A stretch of DNA of 64,000 nt, taken from contig CANMJH010000002.1 of assembly GCA_947498125.1 (NCBI GenBank), forward strand, positions 625,001 through 689,000, given 5' to 3'. The notes below the pieces were generated by a model. The model ran no database searches. It was not told the DNA's origin and was given only the letters and a program-made list of their open reading frames with translations. The translations under genes and the position numbers were made by a program. This DNA comes from an uncultured Nioella sp. GTDB taxonomy: Bacteria; Pseudomonadota; Alphaproteobacteria; Rhodobacterales; Rhodobacteraceae. Below are positions 10,277 through 18,708 of this stretch, piece by piece (within the stretch, counting starts at the first letter, position 1; the number at the start of each line of letters is the position of its first letter).

Positions 10277-11830
10277 TTAGTGGGTGAACTTCTTGATTTC
10301 ACCACTGTCCAGACGTGCCGCGTAAGACGCGAGCTCTGCCCGAACCAGCTTCATCAGGAAGTAGAGGCAGAAGATGTTTACCACAGCCATGGCAAAGATC
10401 GCCGCGTCGGAGAAGTCGATGACAGGGCCAAGCGAAGCTGCTGCACCGATGACGATGAATACGCAAAAGATGACCTTGAAAACGAGTTCAGACGTTTGGC
10501 CCTCGCCAAAGAGGTACGTCCAAGCTTTCAGGCCATAATAGCTCCACGAGATCATGGTTGAGAACGCGAACAAGACAACGGCAATCGCCAGAACATATGG
10601 GAACCAGCTAATGCCAGAAGCAAAGGCTGCAGATGTCAGCGAAACGCCGGAATTTCCGTCAACAGTTGCGATCGCGTTACCTGCTTCGTTCAGCATGTAG
10701 TTGCCTGTGTCAGGATCAATGATCAGCTGCTGAGAGATGACAATAACCAAGGCGGTCATCGTGCAGATCACGACAGTATCGATCAGTGGTTCAAGCAAGG
10801 ACACAAAACCTTCGGTGATTGGTTCTTTGGTTTTCACCGCCGAATGCGCAATCGCCGCAGAACCCACGCCCGCTTCGTTCGAGAACGCCGCACGTTTGAA
10901 ACCTTGGATCAAGGCACCAACCATACCGCCAGCAACACCCAGACCGGTGAATGCACCGGCAAAGATCTGACCGAAGGCCCAACCAATCATGTCGTAATTC
11001 ACGATCAGGATGATCGCAGCGGCACCCACATAGAGGATACCCATGAAAGGAACAACTTTTTCGGTAACGTTAGCGATGGATTTGATACCGCCAACGATCA
11101 CGGCAAAGACAACACCCGCAAAGATGATCCCAGTGATCCAGCCCGGATAGTCACCAACAATGCCAGAAATCTGTGCATGCGCTTGATTGGCTTGGAACAT
11201 ATTACCGCCGCCAAGTGCACCCAAGATACAAAAGACTGAGAAAAGAACAGCAAGGATCTTACCGCCTGGCAAGCCCAGCTCATTGAAGCCTTTCGAGATA
11301 TAGTACATCGGGCCACCAGAAACGGTGCCGTCCTCATACTCGTTGCGGTATTTTACGCCCAAGGTACATTCGGTGAATTTGGACGCCATGCCCAAAAGAC
11401 CAGCAAGGATCATCCAGAAGGTTGCGCCGGGTCCGCCGATGCCGACGGCAACTGCAACACCTGCAATGTTCCCCAGACCAACAGTCCCCGAAAGCGCGGT
11501 TGCAAGCGCCTGAAAGTGGCTGACTTCACCTGCATCGTTGGGGTCGGAATAGTCGCCTTTCACCAGTTGAATTGCGTGTTTGAAAAAGCGGAACTGAACG
11601 AAGCCGAAATAGAGCGTAAAGACAGTCGCGGCGACAACCAACCACATCACGATCCAGGGGAAATTCGTGCCTGGAAATGACATGAAGATAAAGTTCACGA
11701 ACCAGCCTGTTGAGGCCGCAAATACTTCGTTCACTTTCTGATCAAGCGTCATGGCTTCTTGCGCCAGTGATGACGTGGCCACGGACGAAGCAATTCCCGT
11801 CAGACCTGCAAGTTTTAGTGTATGTTTCAT
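10277..11830 (-). CDS. AGCS-family sodium:amino-acid (alanine/glycine) symporter
   Basis: The 517-residue polytopic membrane protein is of the alanine or glycine:cation symporter family. The N-terminus looks like a cleavable or first membrane segment (KLAGLTGIASSVATSSLAQ), as often seen in this family. Family motifs are FQALATALSGTVGLGNIAGVA (about 103-123), GPGATFWMILAGLLGMASKF and SGGPMYYISKG, and about eleven membrane spans follow. Members carry alanine, glycine or related small amino acids with sodium. It lies 9 bases downstream of the UspA gene in one operon, with an Lrp-type regulator divergent. Three genes further on lies a cysteate operon, so amino-sulfonate uptake is conceivable but unproven. 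Confidence 0.93.
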   Translation of the reverse strand: MKHTLKLAGLTGIASSVATSSLAQEAMTLDQKVNEVFAASTGWFVNFIFMSFPGTNFPWIVMWLVVAATVFTLYFGFVQFRFFKHAIQLVKGDYSDPNDAGEVSHFQALATALSGTVGLGNIAGVAVAVGIGGPGATFWMILAGLLGMASKFTECTLGVKYRNEYEDGTVSGGPMYYISKGFNELGLPGGKILAVLFSVFCILGALGGGNMFQANQAHAQISGIVGDYPGWITGIIFAGVVFAVIVGGIKSIANVTEKVVPFMGILYVGAAAIILIVNYDMIGWAFGQIFAGAFTGLGVAGGMVGALIQGFKRAAFSNEAGVGSAAIAHSAVKTKEPITEGFVSLLEPLIDTVVICTMTALVIVISQQLIIDPDTGNYMLNEAGNAIATVDGNSGVSLTSAAFASGISWFPYVLAIAVVLFAFSTMISWSYYGLKAWTYLFGEGQTSELVFKVIFCVFIVIGAAASLGPVIDFSDAAIFAMAVVNIFCLYFLMKLVRAELASYAARLDSGEIKKFTH

Positions 11831-11839
11831 GATGCTTTC

Positions 11840-12277
11840 CTATCCGACCACTGTGACTGGCACGTCGGCGTGCATCACTAGGTTTTGGGTTGAGCTGCCA
11901 AAGATGCGCTTTGCAAAGCCATCGGATGAGGCGCGTCCGACGATGATTTGTGAACCGCCAAGCTCGCCAGCGAGTCTGTTCAGGGTTTCTGCAACGTCAC
12001 CGTGCCGCACCAGTCCAGAGCATTTGAAACCATCTGCCTCCAGTGAAGCAACGGCAGGCTCTACGATCCGCGCCGTAGCAAGAGCAATTTCCTCTTCGCG
12101 ACGTTTGTGGCGTTTTTCATTCTCTTCTGCGGTTTGAAATGTGAATGGCGACCATTCGATGACGTAGACGGCAATCAACTCACATTCGCTAATTTTGGAC
12201 GCAAGATCTTTAGCAAATTTTAGGGCGCGTTCCCCGGTATCTGTCCCGTCAAGTCCAATGACTATTTTGACAGTCAT
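11840..12277 (-). CDS. Universal stress protein, UspA family
   Basis: The 145-residue protein has one Usp domain. The start at 12277 follows GGAGGA; the longer frame to 12319 has no such site. The N-terminal strand reads VKIVIGLDGTDTGERAL. The C-terminal nucleotide-binding pattern is IIVGRASSDGFAKRIFGSS, close to the ATP-binding Gx2Gx9G(S/T) motif, then DVPVTVVG at the end. A charged helix (about 50-65, EENEKRHKRREEE) is a longer insertion. It is the first gene of an operon with the AGCS symporter. Cytoplasmic Usp proteins often sit beside transporters and modulate them, which may apply here. Confidence 0.9.
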   Translation of the reverse strand: MTVKIVIGLDGTDTGERALKFAKDLASKISECELIAVYVIEWSPFTFQTAEENEKRHKRREEEIALATARIVEPAVASLEADGFKCSGLVRHGDVAETLNRLAGELGGSQIIVGRASSDGFAKRIFGSSTQNLVMHADVPVTVVG

Positions 12278-12463
12278 TTTGTCCTCCTTGTTTGTTAAAT
12301 GCTCAGAAGCGAACTGCAATCCTCTCCCGGCAAGGCAGTCACAAGCAACGAAAAGTTGTCTTGTGGCTGATGCTTAGTATCAGTGATAATCACTAGACAT
12401 TGGGTCCAAAATTGGCGATTACTCAGTTAATTTTTACAAATCCAAGCGAGTTTATAGGAATTA

Positions 12464-12916
12464 TTGCTAGTGAGCAGGAATATAGATGCAATTGACCGAC
12501 GAATTCTTGAGGAGCTGGAGCGCGATGGGCGACTGTCGATTGTAGAGCTTTCTTCCCGAGTTAATCTGACAAACACGCCTTGTTCGGAACGGGTGAAACG
12601 TTTGGAGCGGTCGGGATATATCAGCGGCTATCGCGCCATTTTGAACATGGAGAAGTTGGGGCTTGGTCATCTGACGGTTGTTCAGGTGTCATTGTCGGCC
12701 ACAGCTGGAAACAATTCACTGGATGCGTTTAATATAGCCGTCAGCCAAGTGTCTGAGATTGAGAGCTGTCTGATGCTTGCGGGGTCGTTTGACTATCTTC
12801 TGACCGTCCGAACAAGGGACATCGTGCATTTTCGACAAGTCCTCGGAGAGAAAATCAACAAGCTGCCCGGAATTCTTCAGACGAACTCTTTTGCTGTTAT
12901 GGAGGTTGTGCGGTAG
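12464..12916 (+). CDS. Lrp/AsnC-family transcriptional regulator
   Basis: The protein has about 150 residues. The N-terminal helix-turn-helix has IDAIDRRILEELERDGRLS and the recognition segment NLTNTPCSERVKRLERSGYI (up to about residue 53). A C-terminal RAM/AsnC ligand domain follows (EIESCLMLAGSFDYLLTVRT). No ATG is available: the start must be TTG 12464, with TAGGAA upstream, or GTG 12470. It is divergent from the uspA/AGCS operon. Lrp-type proteins beside amino-acid transporters usually control them in response to that amino acid, so it probably regulates the symporter and itself from the 186-base shared region. Confidence 0.93.
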   Translation: MLVSRNIDAIDRRILEELERDGRLSIVELSSRVNLTNTPCSERVKRLERSGYISGYRAILNMEKLGLGHLTVVQVSLSATAGNNSLDAFNIAVSQVSEIESCLMLAGSFDYLLTVRTRDIVHFRQVLGEKINKLPGILQTNSFAVMEVVR

Positions 12917-13341
12917 CTTCGGCAGCAAAGATGTCGTTTGATCAATTTTCGTTTTTTGCGGTGAACTCACAGCTTTTCCGTCTTTTTTATAGTGGCCCAA
13001 GTTATTGAATTTAATACCAAATTGGGGCGTCTTAATAGACCCGCTGGATGCCTTTCAATTTTACAGAGGATTGCGATCGCTAGCTCTAAAAAATCAGGCC
13101 GAAATGTTTCCGGCTCGAATTCGGAAAGCGGCAGTTCTCATGAAGGCATTGAGCGGTCGCGAGGGCACACTTTGCCGTCATTCAGGCTCTCAAAATGTGG
13201 CGCGATCCACGAATGCCCGGTCTGGAGAAGCTGAATCTCGCCAGAGGAAAAGGTGCCGAACAGCGGCTGGGTGGCGCTTTAGTATGTACTGGGACAAGCC
13301 ACTCCAGCGAACCTCAAGTCAGTGACGCGATAGGTAAGAAT
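12917..13341. other. Gene-free stretch between Lrp and LysR genes
   Basis: These 425 bases between two gene 3' ends contain no recognisable gene. Three overlapping short ORFs on the plus strand were compared by eye with known families and look random. The first 80 bases are T-rich. No tRNA or clear inverted repeat with T-run was found. It may be a decayed gene or an untranslated RNA region, but nothing can be supported. Confidence 0.5.
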
Positions 13342-14238
13342 TTAAGACTGTTCTTTAAAATGCGTCCAGATGCGTTCGGCTGTTGGGCTAAGTGGACCGG
13401 TGAGGCGCAGGCACGTCACTTCTAGACCAATGCTAGGTAGAGATGTGGATAGGTCGACGAGACGTCCCGAATCCAATTGGGCTTGCGCAAGCGAACTTGG
13501 AACCCACGCGACACCTATGCCCGAGGCTGCAAATTCCAGGGCTGCAAGGGTCAGGGCCGTTTCGGTTTTTGCCACGGGGCGCGCGATGCGGCGGAGTTCG
13601 GGCAGGATTGTCGTTTCCATCAACTCGCCCAGAAAGACATCTGTTGGATAGTTGATGATGGGCAGCGTGCCGGCTTGAAACTCCACATCCATCGCTTCGG
13701 TTTTGTTCGCAGCTACCACCGGAATGAAGGTTTCTTTGCGCAAGACGTGGATATCAACATAGTCGGCTTCAAAAGAATACGCCTCGCCCGGGCGGTGATA
13801 GGTCACACTGAAATCTGCTTCTCGTGAGAGCAGCAGGCCAGTGCATTCGCTCATATTTGCAGAACGCAGGCGGACAAAGGCTTCGGGCTCGCGCGTGTCC
13901 AGCCACCCTAAAAGGGATGGCATCAAAGATGTCGTCAATGCGTGCTGGCTGGCGATGACAACACGATTGCCTTCTGCGCGTTCGCCCCGTCTCAGATCGG
14001 CGGCAAGAATACGCAATTCTTCAGCCAGCTTTCCCATCTGCTCTTGGCGGTCAAGTGCAGCAGGTTTGAGTTGGATTGGTTTGTGGCTGCGGTCCAGCAA
14101 CTGTACGCCGATCCGATCCTCAATTGTCTGAATTCGCCGCGAAAAAGCCGACTGAGTCAAATTCCGCTTCTCTGCGGCCTCTGTCAGTGATCCTGTCTCG
14201 GCGATGGCCAGAATATCCTCAAGCCATTCCAATCGCAT
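13342..14238 (-). CDS. LysR-family regulator, probable regulator of the cysteate operon
   Basis: The 298-residue protein has an N-terminal winged helix (about 1-60; SLTEAAEKRNLTQSAFSRRI is the recognition part) and a C-terminal substrate-binding domain (about 90-290), full length for the family. It is transcribed divergently from cuyA across 115 bases, the classic LysR arrangement, so it probably activates the sulfonate genes on binding an intermediate such as cysteate. No sulfonate-specific residue can be read from the sequence. Confidence 0.9.
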   Translation of the reverse strand: MRLEWLEDILAIAETGSLTEAAEKRNLTQSAFSRRIQTIEDRIGVQLLDRSHKPIQLKPAALDRQEQMGKLAEELRILAADLRRGERAEGNRVVIASQHALTTSLMPSLLGWLDTREPEAFVRLRSANMSECTGLLLSREADFSVTYHRPGEAYSFEADYVDIHVLRKETFIPVVAANKTEAMDVEFQAGTLPIINYPTDVFLGELMETTILPELRRIARPVAKTETALTLAALEFAASGIGVAWVPSSLAQAQLDSGRLVDLSTSLPSIGLEVTCLRLTGPLSPTAERIWTHFKEQS

Positions 14239-14281
14239 GGCGATTCCTCACGTTATGCATTTCGCACATATTAATTGGGCA

Positions 14282-14297
14282 ATTTCGAATTTGAAAT
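14282..14297. promoter_or_regulatory. Candidate LysR-type operator
   Basis: The dyad ATTTC-N6-GAAAT (14282-14297) lies in the 115-base region between lysR and cuyA, about 57 bases before cuyA. It contains the T-N11-A pattern (T14283 to A14295) usual for LysR recognition sites. It is the most symmetric element in the region. Function is inferred from position only. Confidence 0.45.
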
Positions 14298-14353
14298 GGG
14301 CTATTTTGTCTGAAAGAGTGTAAAACATGCAAATTATACCGTAGGGCCCCTAA

Positions 14354-15373
14354 ATGCACCTTTCTCGCTATCCTCGTCTTCGCTTCGCTCATCTTCCCAC
14401 TCCGCTTGAGCGGCTCGACCGTTTGACCGAGGCCCTAGGCGGCCCCGAAATCTGGATCAAGCGCGACGATTGCACCGGCATGAGCTCGGGCGGGAACAAA
14501 ACCCGTAAACTTGAGTTCTTGATGGCCGAGGCTGTGGAGCAAGGGGCTGATATGGTGATGACACAAGGCGCGACCCAGTCGAACCACGCCCGTCAAACCG
14601 CAGCTTTTGCTGCGCGTCTTGGCATGGATTGCCATATCCTGCTGGAAGATCGCACAAAATATCAGGACGATAACTACAACCTGAACGGCAATGTTTTGCT
14701 GGATCACCTGCACGGCGCGTCGACTGAGAAGTTCCCCGGTGGTCACGACATGCCCGGCGAAATGGAAAAAACTGCCGAGAAAATGCGCTCGGCTGGCCGC
14801 AATGTTTATGTCATCCCCGGCGGCGGCTCGAATGCAACTGGTGCTCTTGGTTACGTCAACTGCGCGCTTGAGCTAGTTGCCCAAGCAAATGACACCGGCC
14901 TTGTGATCGATCACCTTGTGCACGCAACGGGATCGTCCGGCACGCAAGCGGGCCTGATCACCGGCCTGTCTGCGATCAATGCAAATATCCCGCTTCTGGG
15001 ATTTGGCACTCGTGCGCCGCAAGAAAAGCAGGAAACGATGGTCTATGACCTCGCCTGCAAAACCGCAGAAAAGCTGGGCTGCCCGGGTGTGGTCAGCCGC
15101 GACGTCGTGCGCGCCGATACGTCCTATGTGGGTGAGGGCTATGGCCTGCCACGCGAAGACACGATCGAAGCAGTTCGCATGTTCGCAGAGCTTGAAGGCA
15201 TCCTGCTGGATCCGGTCTATTCCGGCAAAGGCGCCGCTGGCCTTATCGATTATTGCCGAACCGGCAAGTTCAAAGCTGGCGAACGTGTGGTCTTCCTGCA
15301 CACCGGTGGCTCTGCTGCACTTTTCGGCTATGACAGCGTTTTACCACGCAGTCGGGAGCTTGCCGCAGAATGA
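14354..15373 (+). CDS. cuyA: L-cysteate sulfo-lyase (PLP-dependent), CuyA
   Basis: The 339-residue protein belongs to the ACC deaminase/D-cysteine desulfhydrase family. It splits cysteate into sulfite and 2-aminoacrylate, which becomes pyruvate and ammonium, in the cytoplasm. The PLP lysine is in [12 protein letters not shown] (Lys49). The substrate loop [15 protein letters not shown] and the glycine-rich phosphate cup [13 protein letters not shown] are clear. The long near-identity I recall with Silicibacter pomeroyi CuyA ([38 protein letters not shown]) favours CuyA over DcyD, but D-cysteine desulfhydrase remains the alternative. It is the first gene of a plus-strand cluster; its stop overlaps the racemase ATG by 4 bases. 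Confidence 0.88.
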   Translation: MHLSRYPRLRFAHLPTPLERLDRLTEALGGPEIWIKRDDCTGMSSGGNKTRKLEFLMAEAVEQGADMVMTQGATQSNHARQTAAFAARLGMDCHILLEDRTKYQDDNYNLNGNVLLDHLHGASTEKFPGGHDMPGEMEKTAEKMRSAGRNVYVIPGGGSNATGALGYVNCALELVAQANDTGLVIDHLVHATGSSGTQAGLITGLSAINANIPLLGFGTRAPQEKQETMVYDLACKTAEKLGCPGVVSRDVVRADTSYVGEGYGLPREDTIEAVRMFAELEGILLDPVYSGKGAAGLIDYCRTGKFKAGERVVFLHTGGSAALFGYDSVLPRSRELAAE

Positions 15374-16077
15374 ATCCAGAACGACGCCCAATCGGAATTA
15401 TCGGTGGAATGGGACCAGAGGCCACAATCTTGTTGATGCAACGAATTGTGGCCGCGGTCGATGCCGGGGATGATTCCGACCATATTCCTCTCGTTGTTGA
15501 TCAAAACACACAAATACCGTCGCGGATTGCGCATTTGATCGAAGGCGAGGGGATAGATCCGGGTCCTGTCCTTGCTGATATGGCGAAACGTCTTGGCGCA
15601 TCAGGCGTGACCGCATTGGCGATGCCATGCAACACGGCCCACCACTACGCACCGGCCATTCGCGGCGCTACTGACTTGCCGTTTTTGGATATGGTTGCGG
15701 CGGCTTGTGATGCTGCTTTGGCTGCAGTTGGGCCAGATGGGAAGATCGGGATCTTAGGTTCGCCGGCATTACAATTGGCTGGCGTGTATGATGCGGCGCT
15801 GTCCGCGCGCGGTTTGACGGCCGTCTATCCAAAAGACCCCGACGCGCTCCTTGCTGCGATTCGTGCCATTAAGGCAAAGGGACCAAGCGATGCGGAGCGG
15901 CAGATGCTGATTTCAGCCTCTCAAGACCTAAAGGAACGCGGCGCCAGCGTTCAACTGGTCGCTTGCACCGAATTCTCGATGATCGCCGATGCTGTAGCCG
16001 ACAATGTACATGCCATCGATACGCTGGATTGCCTAATCACTGAGATTCTTTCGGCGGCTACCGGTGCAGAGCCGTAA
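15370..16077 (+). CDS. Asp/Glu/hydantoin racemase family; candidate cysteate racemase
   Basis: The 235-residue protein is of the aspartate/glutamate racemase superfamily, which is PLP-independent and uses two cysteines. It opens with [12 protein letters not shown]. The two catalytic Cys are visible: Cys87 in [12 protein letters not shown] and Cys199 in LVACTEFSM. Length and spacing are normal for an active enzyme. The start ATG overlaps the cuyA stop (ATGA), so the two proteins are made together. Cysteate is a close analogue of aspartate (sulfonate for carboxylate), so conversion of D-cysteate into the L-form that CuyA cleaves is a natural guess. Ordinary aspartate racemase is the alternative. 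Confidence 0.85.
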   Translation: MNPERRPIGIIGGMGPEATILLMQRIVAAVDAGDDSDHIPLVVDQNTQIPSRIAHLIEGEGIDPGPVLADMAKRLGASGVTALAMPCNTAHHYAPAIRGATDLPFLDMVAAACDAALAAVGPDGKIGILGSPALQLAGVYDAALSARGLTAVYPKDPDALLAAIRAIKAKGPSDAERQMLISASQDLKERGASVQLVACTEFSMIADAVADNVHAIDTLDCLITEILSAATGAEP

Positions 16078-16168
16078 GCCGCTGCGACCAAAGAAAAACG
16101 ACTTGATACGCTAGAATTTTCTTATGCTTCCACGCCCCTTTTAACCTGATTTCGATAAAGAGACGCAG

Positions 16169-17485
16169 ATGACCAATATATATCTGAAAAAAGCCGATTT
16201 CACCGCAGAGTCTGGTCAGACCGATGTCCGTGCCGTCGTAAGTGAAATGCTCGCCGAAATTGAAAAGGGCGGCGAAGCACAGGCAGCAGCCTATGCCGCG
16301 AAGTTGGACAAGTGGGATGGCGCTGCGATCATGTCAGCGGAAGATATCCAAGCGTCAATCTCGCGGGTCCCGCTTCGCCTGCAAGACGATATCCGGTTTG
16401 CACATGACAATATTCGCCGCTTCGCTGAGGCGCAGATGAGCACGGTTGGCGAATGCGAGATCGAGGTGCGCCCGGGCTTTTGGGCCGGCCAAAAGCAAAT
16501 CCCTGTATCGGCAGCGGGTTGTTATGTGCCCGGTGGGCGTTATGCGCATATCGCCTCGGCTCTGATGACAATCACCACGGCGCGCGTCGCTGGCGTTAGC
16601 CACGTGGCAGCCTGCTCGCCTCCGCGCCCCGGTACTGGCATCCCCGATGCAATCGTCTTTGCGATGCATCTCGCCGGTGCCGACGTGATTTTGAACTATG
16701 GCGGCGTTCAGGGCGTCGCGGCGATGGCGCAGGGTCTGTTTGGGCTACCGAAAGCCGACATTCTTGTCGGGCCGGGAAACCAATATGTGGCCGAAGCCAA
16801 ACGGATTCTCTTTGGGCAAGTTGGCATCGATATGTTTGCGGGTCCAACTGACAGCATGATTGTCGCTGACGAAACAGCGGATGCTGAAACCGTTGCCGTT
16901 GATTTGGTCGGGCAAGCCGAGCACGGGTATAACTCGCCTGTTTGGCTTGGCACAACGTCGCGGGACTTGGCCGAAAAGGTTATGGAGCTTGTTCCCGGCT
17001 TGATCGATGATTTGCCCGAAATGAATGCCGTGAATGCCCGTGCGGCTTGGGCTGATTATGGCGAAGTTGTAGTGTGCCCCGACCGCGATGCGCTGGCTGC
17101 TTTGGCCGATGATTATGCGCCCGAGCATTTGCAGGTGCAGGCGACCGACTTGGATTGGTGGCTGGCCCGGTTGCGCAGCTATGGCTCGCTCTTTCTTGGG
17201 GAAGAAACGACCGTGGCCTTTGGCGACAAAGCCGCCGGAACCAACCATGTTTTGCCCACGTCCGGCGCGGCGCGTTATACCGGCGGGCTATCAGTTCACA
17301 AGTTCATGAAAACCGTAACGTGGCAGCGGGCAACCCGTGACGGTATGCGCCCTGTGGCCGAAGTTACCGCTCGGATTTCGCGCCTTGAAGGAATGGAGGG
17401 TCACGCCCGCACCGCCGATCTGCGCTTGGCAAGGTTCTTCCCCGACGAAGAATTCAACCTCTCAATCGAAGATGAATTGGCGTGA
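16169..17485 (+). CDS. hpsN: HisD-family dehydrogenase, HpsN-like (sulfonate alcohol to carboxylate)
   Basis: The 438-residue protein has the histidinol dehydrogenase fold. All zinc ligands and catalytic residues of HisD can be placed: Gln249 and His252 (VGQAEHGYN), Glu319-His320 (APEHLQV), Asp353 (FGDKAAGTNHVLPT) and His412 (GMEGHART). HisD enzymes carry out two NAD-linked oxidations, alcohol to aldehyde to acid. Segments such as AGCYVPGGRYAHIASALM and the stretch around HNSPVW-like residues 252-259 resemble HpsN, the sulfopropanediol dehydrogenase of Ruegeria, more than true HisD. In this cluster it would make sulfolactate from DHPS, or cysteate from cysteinolic acid. RBS AAAGAGA precedes ATG 16169. 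The symbol denotes family likeness only. Confidence 0.82.
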   Translation: MTNIYLKKADFTAESGQTDVRAVVSEMLAEIEKGGEAQAAAYAAKLDKWDGAAIMSAEDIQASISRVPLRLQDDIRFAHDNIRRFAEAQMSTVGECEIEVRPGFWAGQKQIPVSAAGCYVPGGRYAHIASALMTITTARVAGVSHVAACSPPRPGTGIPDAIVFAMHLAGADVILNYGGVQGVAAMAQGLFGLPKADILVGPGNQYVAEAKRILFGQVGIDMFAGPTDSMIVADETADAETVAVDLVGQAEHGYNSPVWLGTTSRDLAEKVMELVPGLIDDLPEMNAVNARAAWADYGEVVVCPDRDALAALADDYAPEHLQVQATDLDWWLARLRSYGSLFLGEETTVAFGDKAAGTNHVLPTSGAARYTGGLSVHKFMKTVTWQRATRDGMRPVAEVTARISRLEGMEGHARTADLRLARFFPDEEFNLSIEDELA

Positions 17486-17489
17486 TCTG

Positions 17490-18707
17490 ATGCGAGATGA
17501 TCATTCAGCCGTTGGGGTCAAACCCTTTTCCGGCAGTTTCACCCAACAAGAGCCAATTCCCGATGCCGGTATAGCGGCCGCTGTCGCGCTGATGAAAAGC
17601 GGGCGTTTGCACCGCTATAACGTCAAAGGCAATGACATTGGGGCGACCGCCAAACTAGAGGCGGCCTATGCCAAATATCAGGGGTCGCTGTATTGTCTTG
17701 CGATCGCCTCGGGCGGGGCGGCTATGTCGATTTCGCTGCGGGCCGCCGGTGTGAAACCGGGTGATCCGGTTCTGACAAATGCCTTCACGCTGGCCCCGGT
17801 TCCCGGTGCAATTGCTGCTGTGGGCGCGCGTCCGGTTCTTGTCGAAGTGACAGAAGATCTGGTTCTGGATTTAGAGGACTTGACCGCCAAAATCATCACA
17901 AGCGGTGCAAAGGTTTTGATGCTGTCGCATATGCGCGGCCATATCTGCGATATGGATGTTTTGACCGAGCTTCTGACAGCCCATCGCGTGACCCTGATCG
18001 AAGATTGCGCCCACACAATGGGAGCCAAATGGAACGGCACCCGGAGTGGCAATTTCGGATTGGCGGGCTGTTTTTCGACCCAAACCTATAAGCACATGAA
18101 TTCGGGCGAAGGCGGCTTTCTGACCTCTGACGATCCCGAGTTTATGGCGCGGGCGATTATCATGTCGGGCTCGTACATGCTCTATGAACGTCACGGCGCC
18201 GCGCCCGATGCGGCGGTGTTCGAAAAAGTTCGATTGGTCAGCCCCAACATCTCGTCGCGGATGGATAACCTGCGGGCCGAATTGTTGCTGTCTCAATTGC
18301 TCAAACTGGATGACAATTGCGAACGCTGGAACGCCCGGTATCGCCGATTGGCGGAAGGTTTGCGGGACGTGCCAAATCTGGTTCTTCCCCACCGTCCGCA
18401 GGCCGAGGCATATGTGGCCAGTTCCATCCAATTTCGCGTTCCGGGCCTTGGTCCTAAAGGTGCAGAACGGGTCTTGGCGGGCTGCGCGGCTTTGGGTGTC
18501 GAATTGAAGTGGTTCGGGGAAAAAACCCCGCGCGGTTTCACTTCGTCGCATCATAGCTGGCAATATGCCGAGGCGCAAAAATTGCCGCAGACCGATGCTA
18601 TTATGGCTGATCTTTTCGATATGCGTATTCCACTGACATTTTCATTGACCGATTGCGATCAGATCACAGGGATCATTCGCGCTGTCCTTAAAGGTGAGCT
18701 CTCTTAA
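17490..18707 (+). CDS. DegT/DnrJ/EryC1/StrS-family PLP aminotransferase
   Basis: The protein has 405 residues from ATG 17490; an in-frame ATG at 17472 that overlaps the preceding gene is possible. The PLP lysine is Lys201 in TQTYKHMNSGEGGF, and the ring-nitrogen Asp is in LIEDCAHTMGA (Asp172), so it should be catalytically competent. Family enzymes usually aminate a keto or aldehyde group of sugar-like molecules with glutamate as donor. It begins 4 bases after the HpsN-like gene and its end adjoins the exporter gene. In context it could transfer an amino group onto a C3 sulfonate (sulfopyruvate to cysteate, or a keto-propanesulfonate to cysteinolate). The substrate is not provable from sequence. 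Confidence 0.85.
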   Translation: MRDDHSAVGVKPFSGSFTQQEPIPDAGIAAAVALMKSGRLHRYNVKGNDIGATAKLEAAYAKYQGSLYCLAIASGGAAMSISLRAAGVKPGDPVLTNAFTLAPVPGAIAAVGARPVLVEVTEDLVLDLEDLTAKIITSGAKVLMLSHMRGHICDMDVLTELLTAHRVTLIEDCAHTMGAKWNGTRSGNFGLAGCFSTQTYKHMNSGEGGFLTSDDPEFMARAIIMSGSYMLYERHGAAPDAAVFEKVRLVSPNISSRMDNLRAELLLSQLLKLDDNCERWNARYRRLAEGLRDVPNLVLPHRPQAEAYVASSIQFRVPGLGPKGAERVLAGCAALGVELKWFGEKTPRGFTSSHHSWQYAEAQKLPQTDAIMADLFDMRIPLTFSLTDCDQITGIIRAVLKGELS

Positions 18708-18708
18708 C

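Noticed and set aside
13005-13325. ORF of 106 residues in the Lrp-LysR gap
   Set aside because: No ribosome site, no recognisable motif, Arg/Ser-rich end typical of random GC-rich frames.
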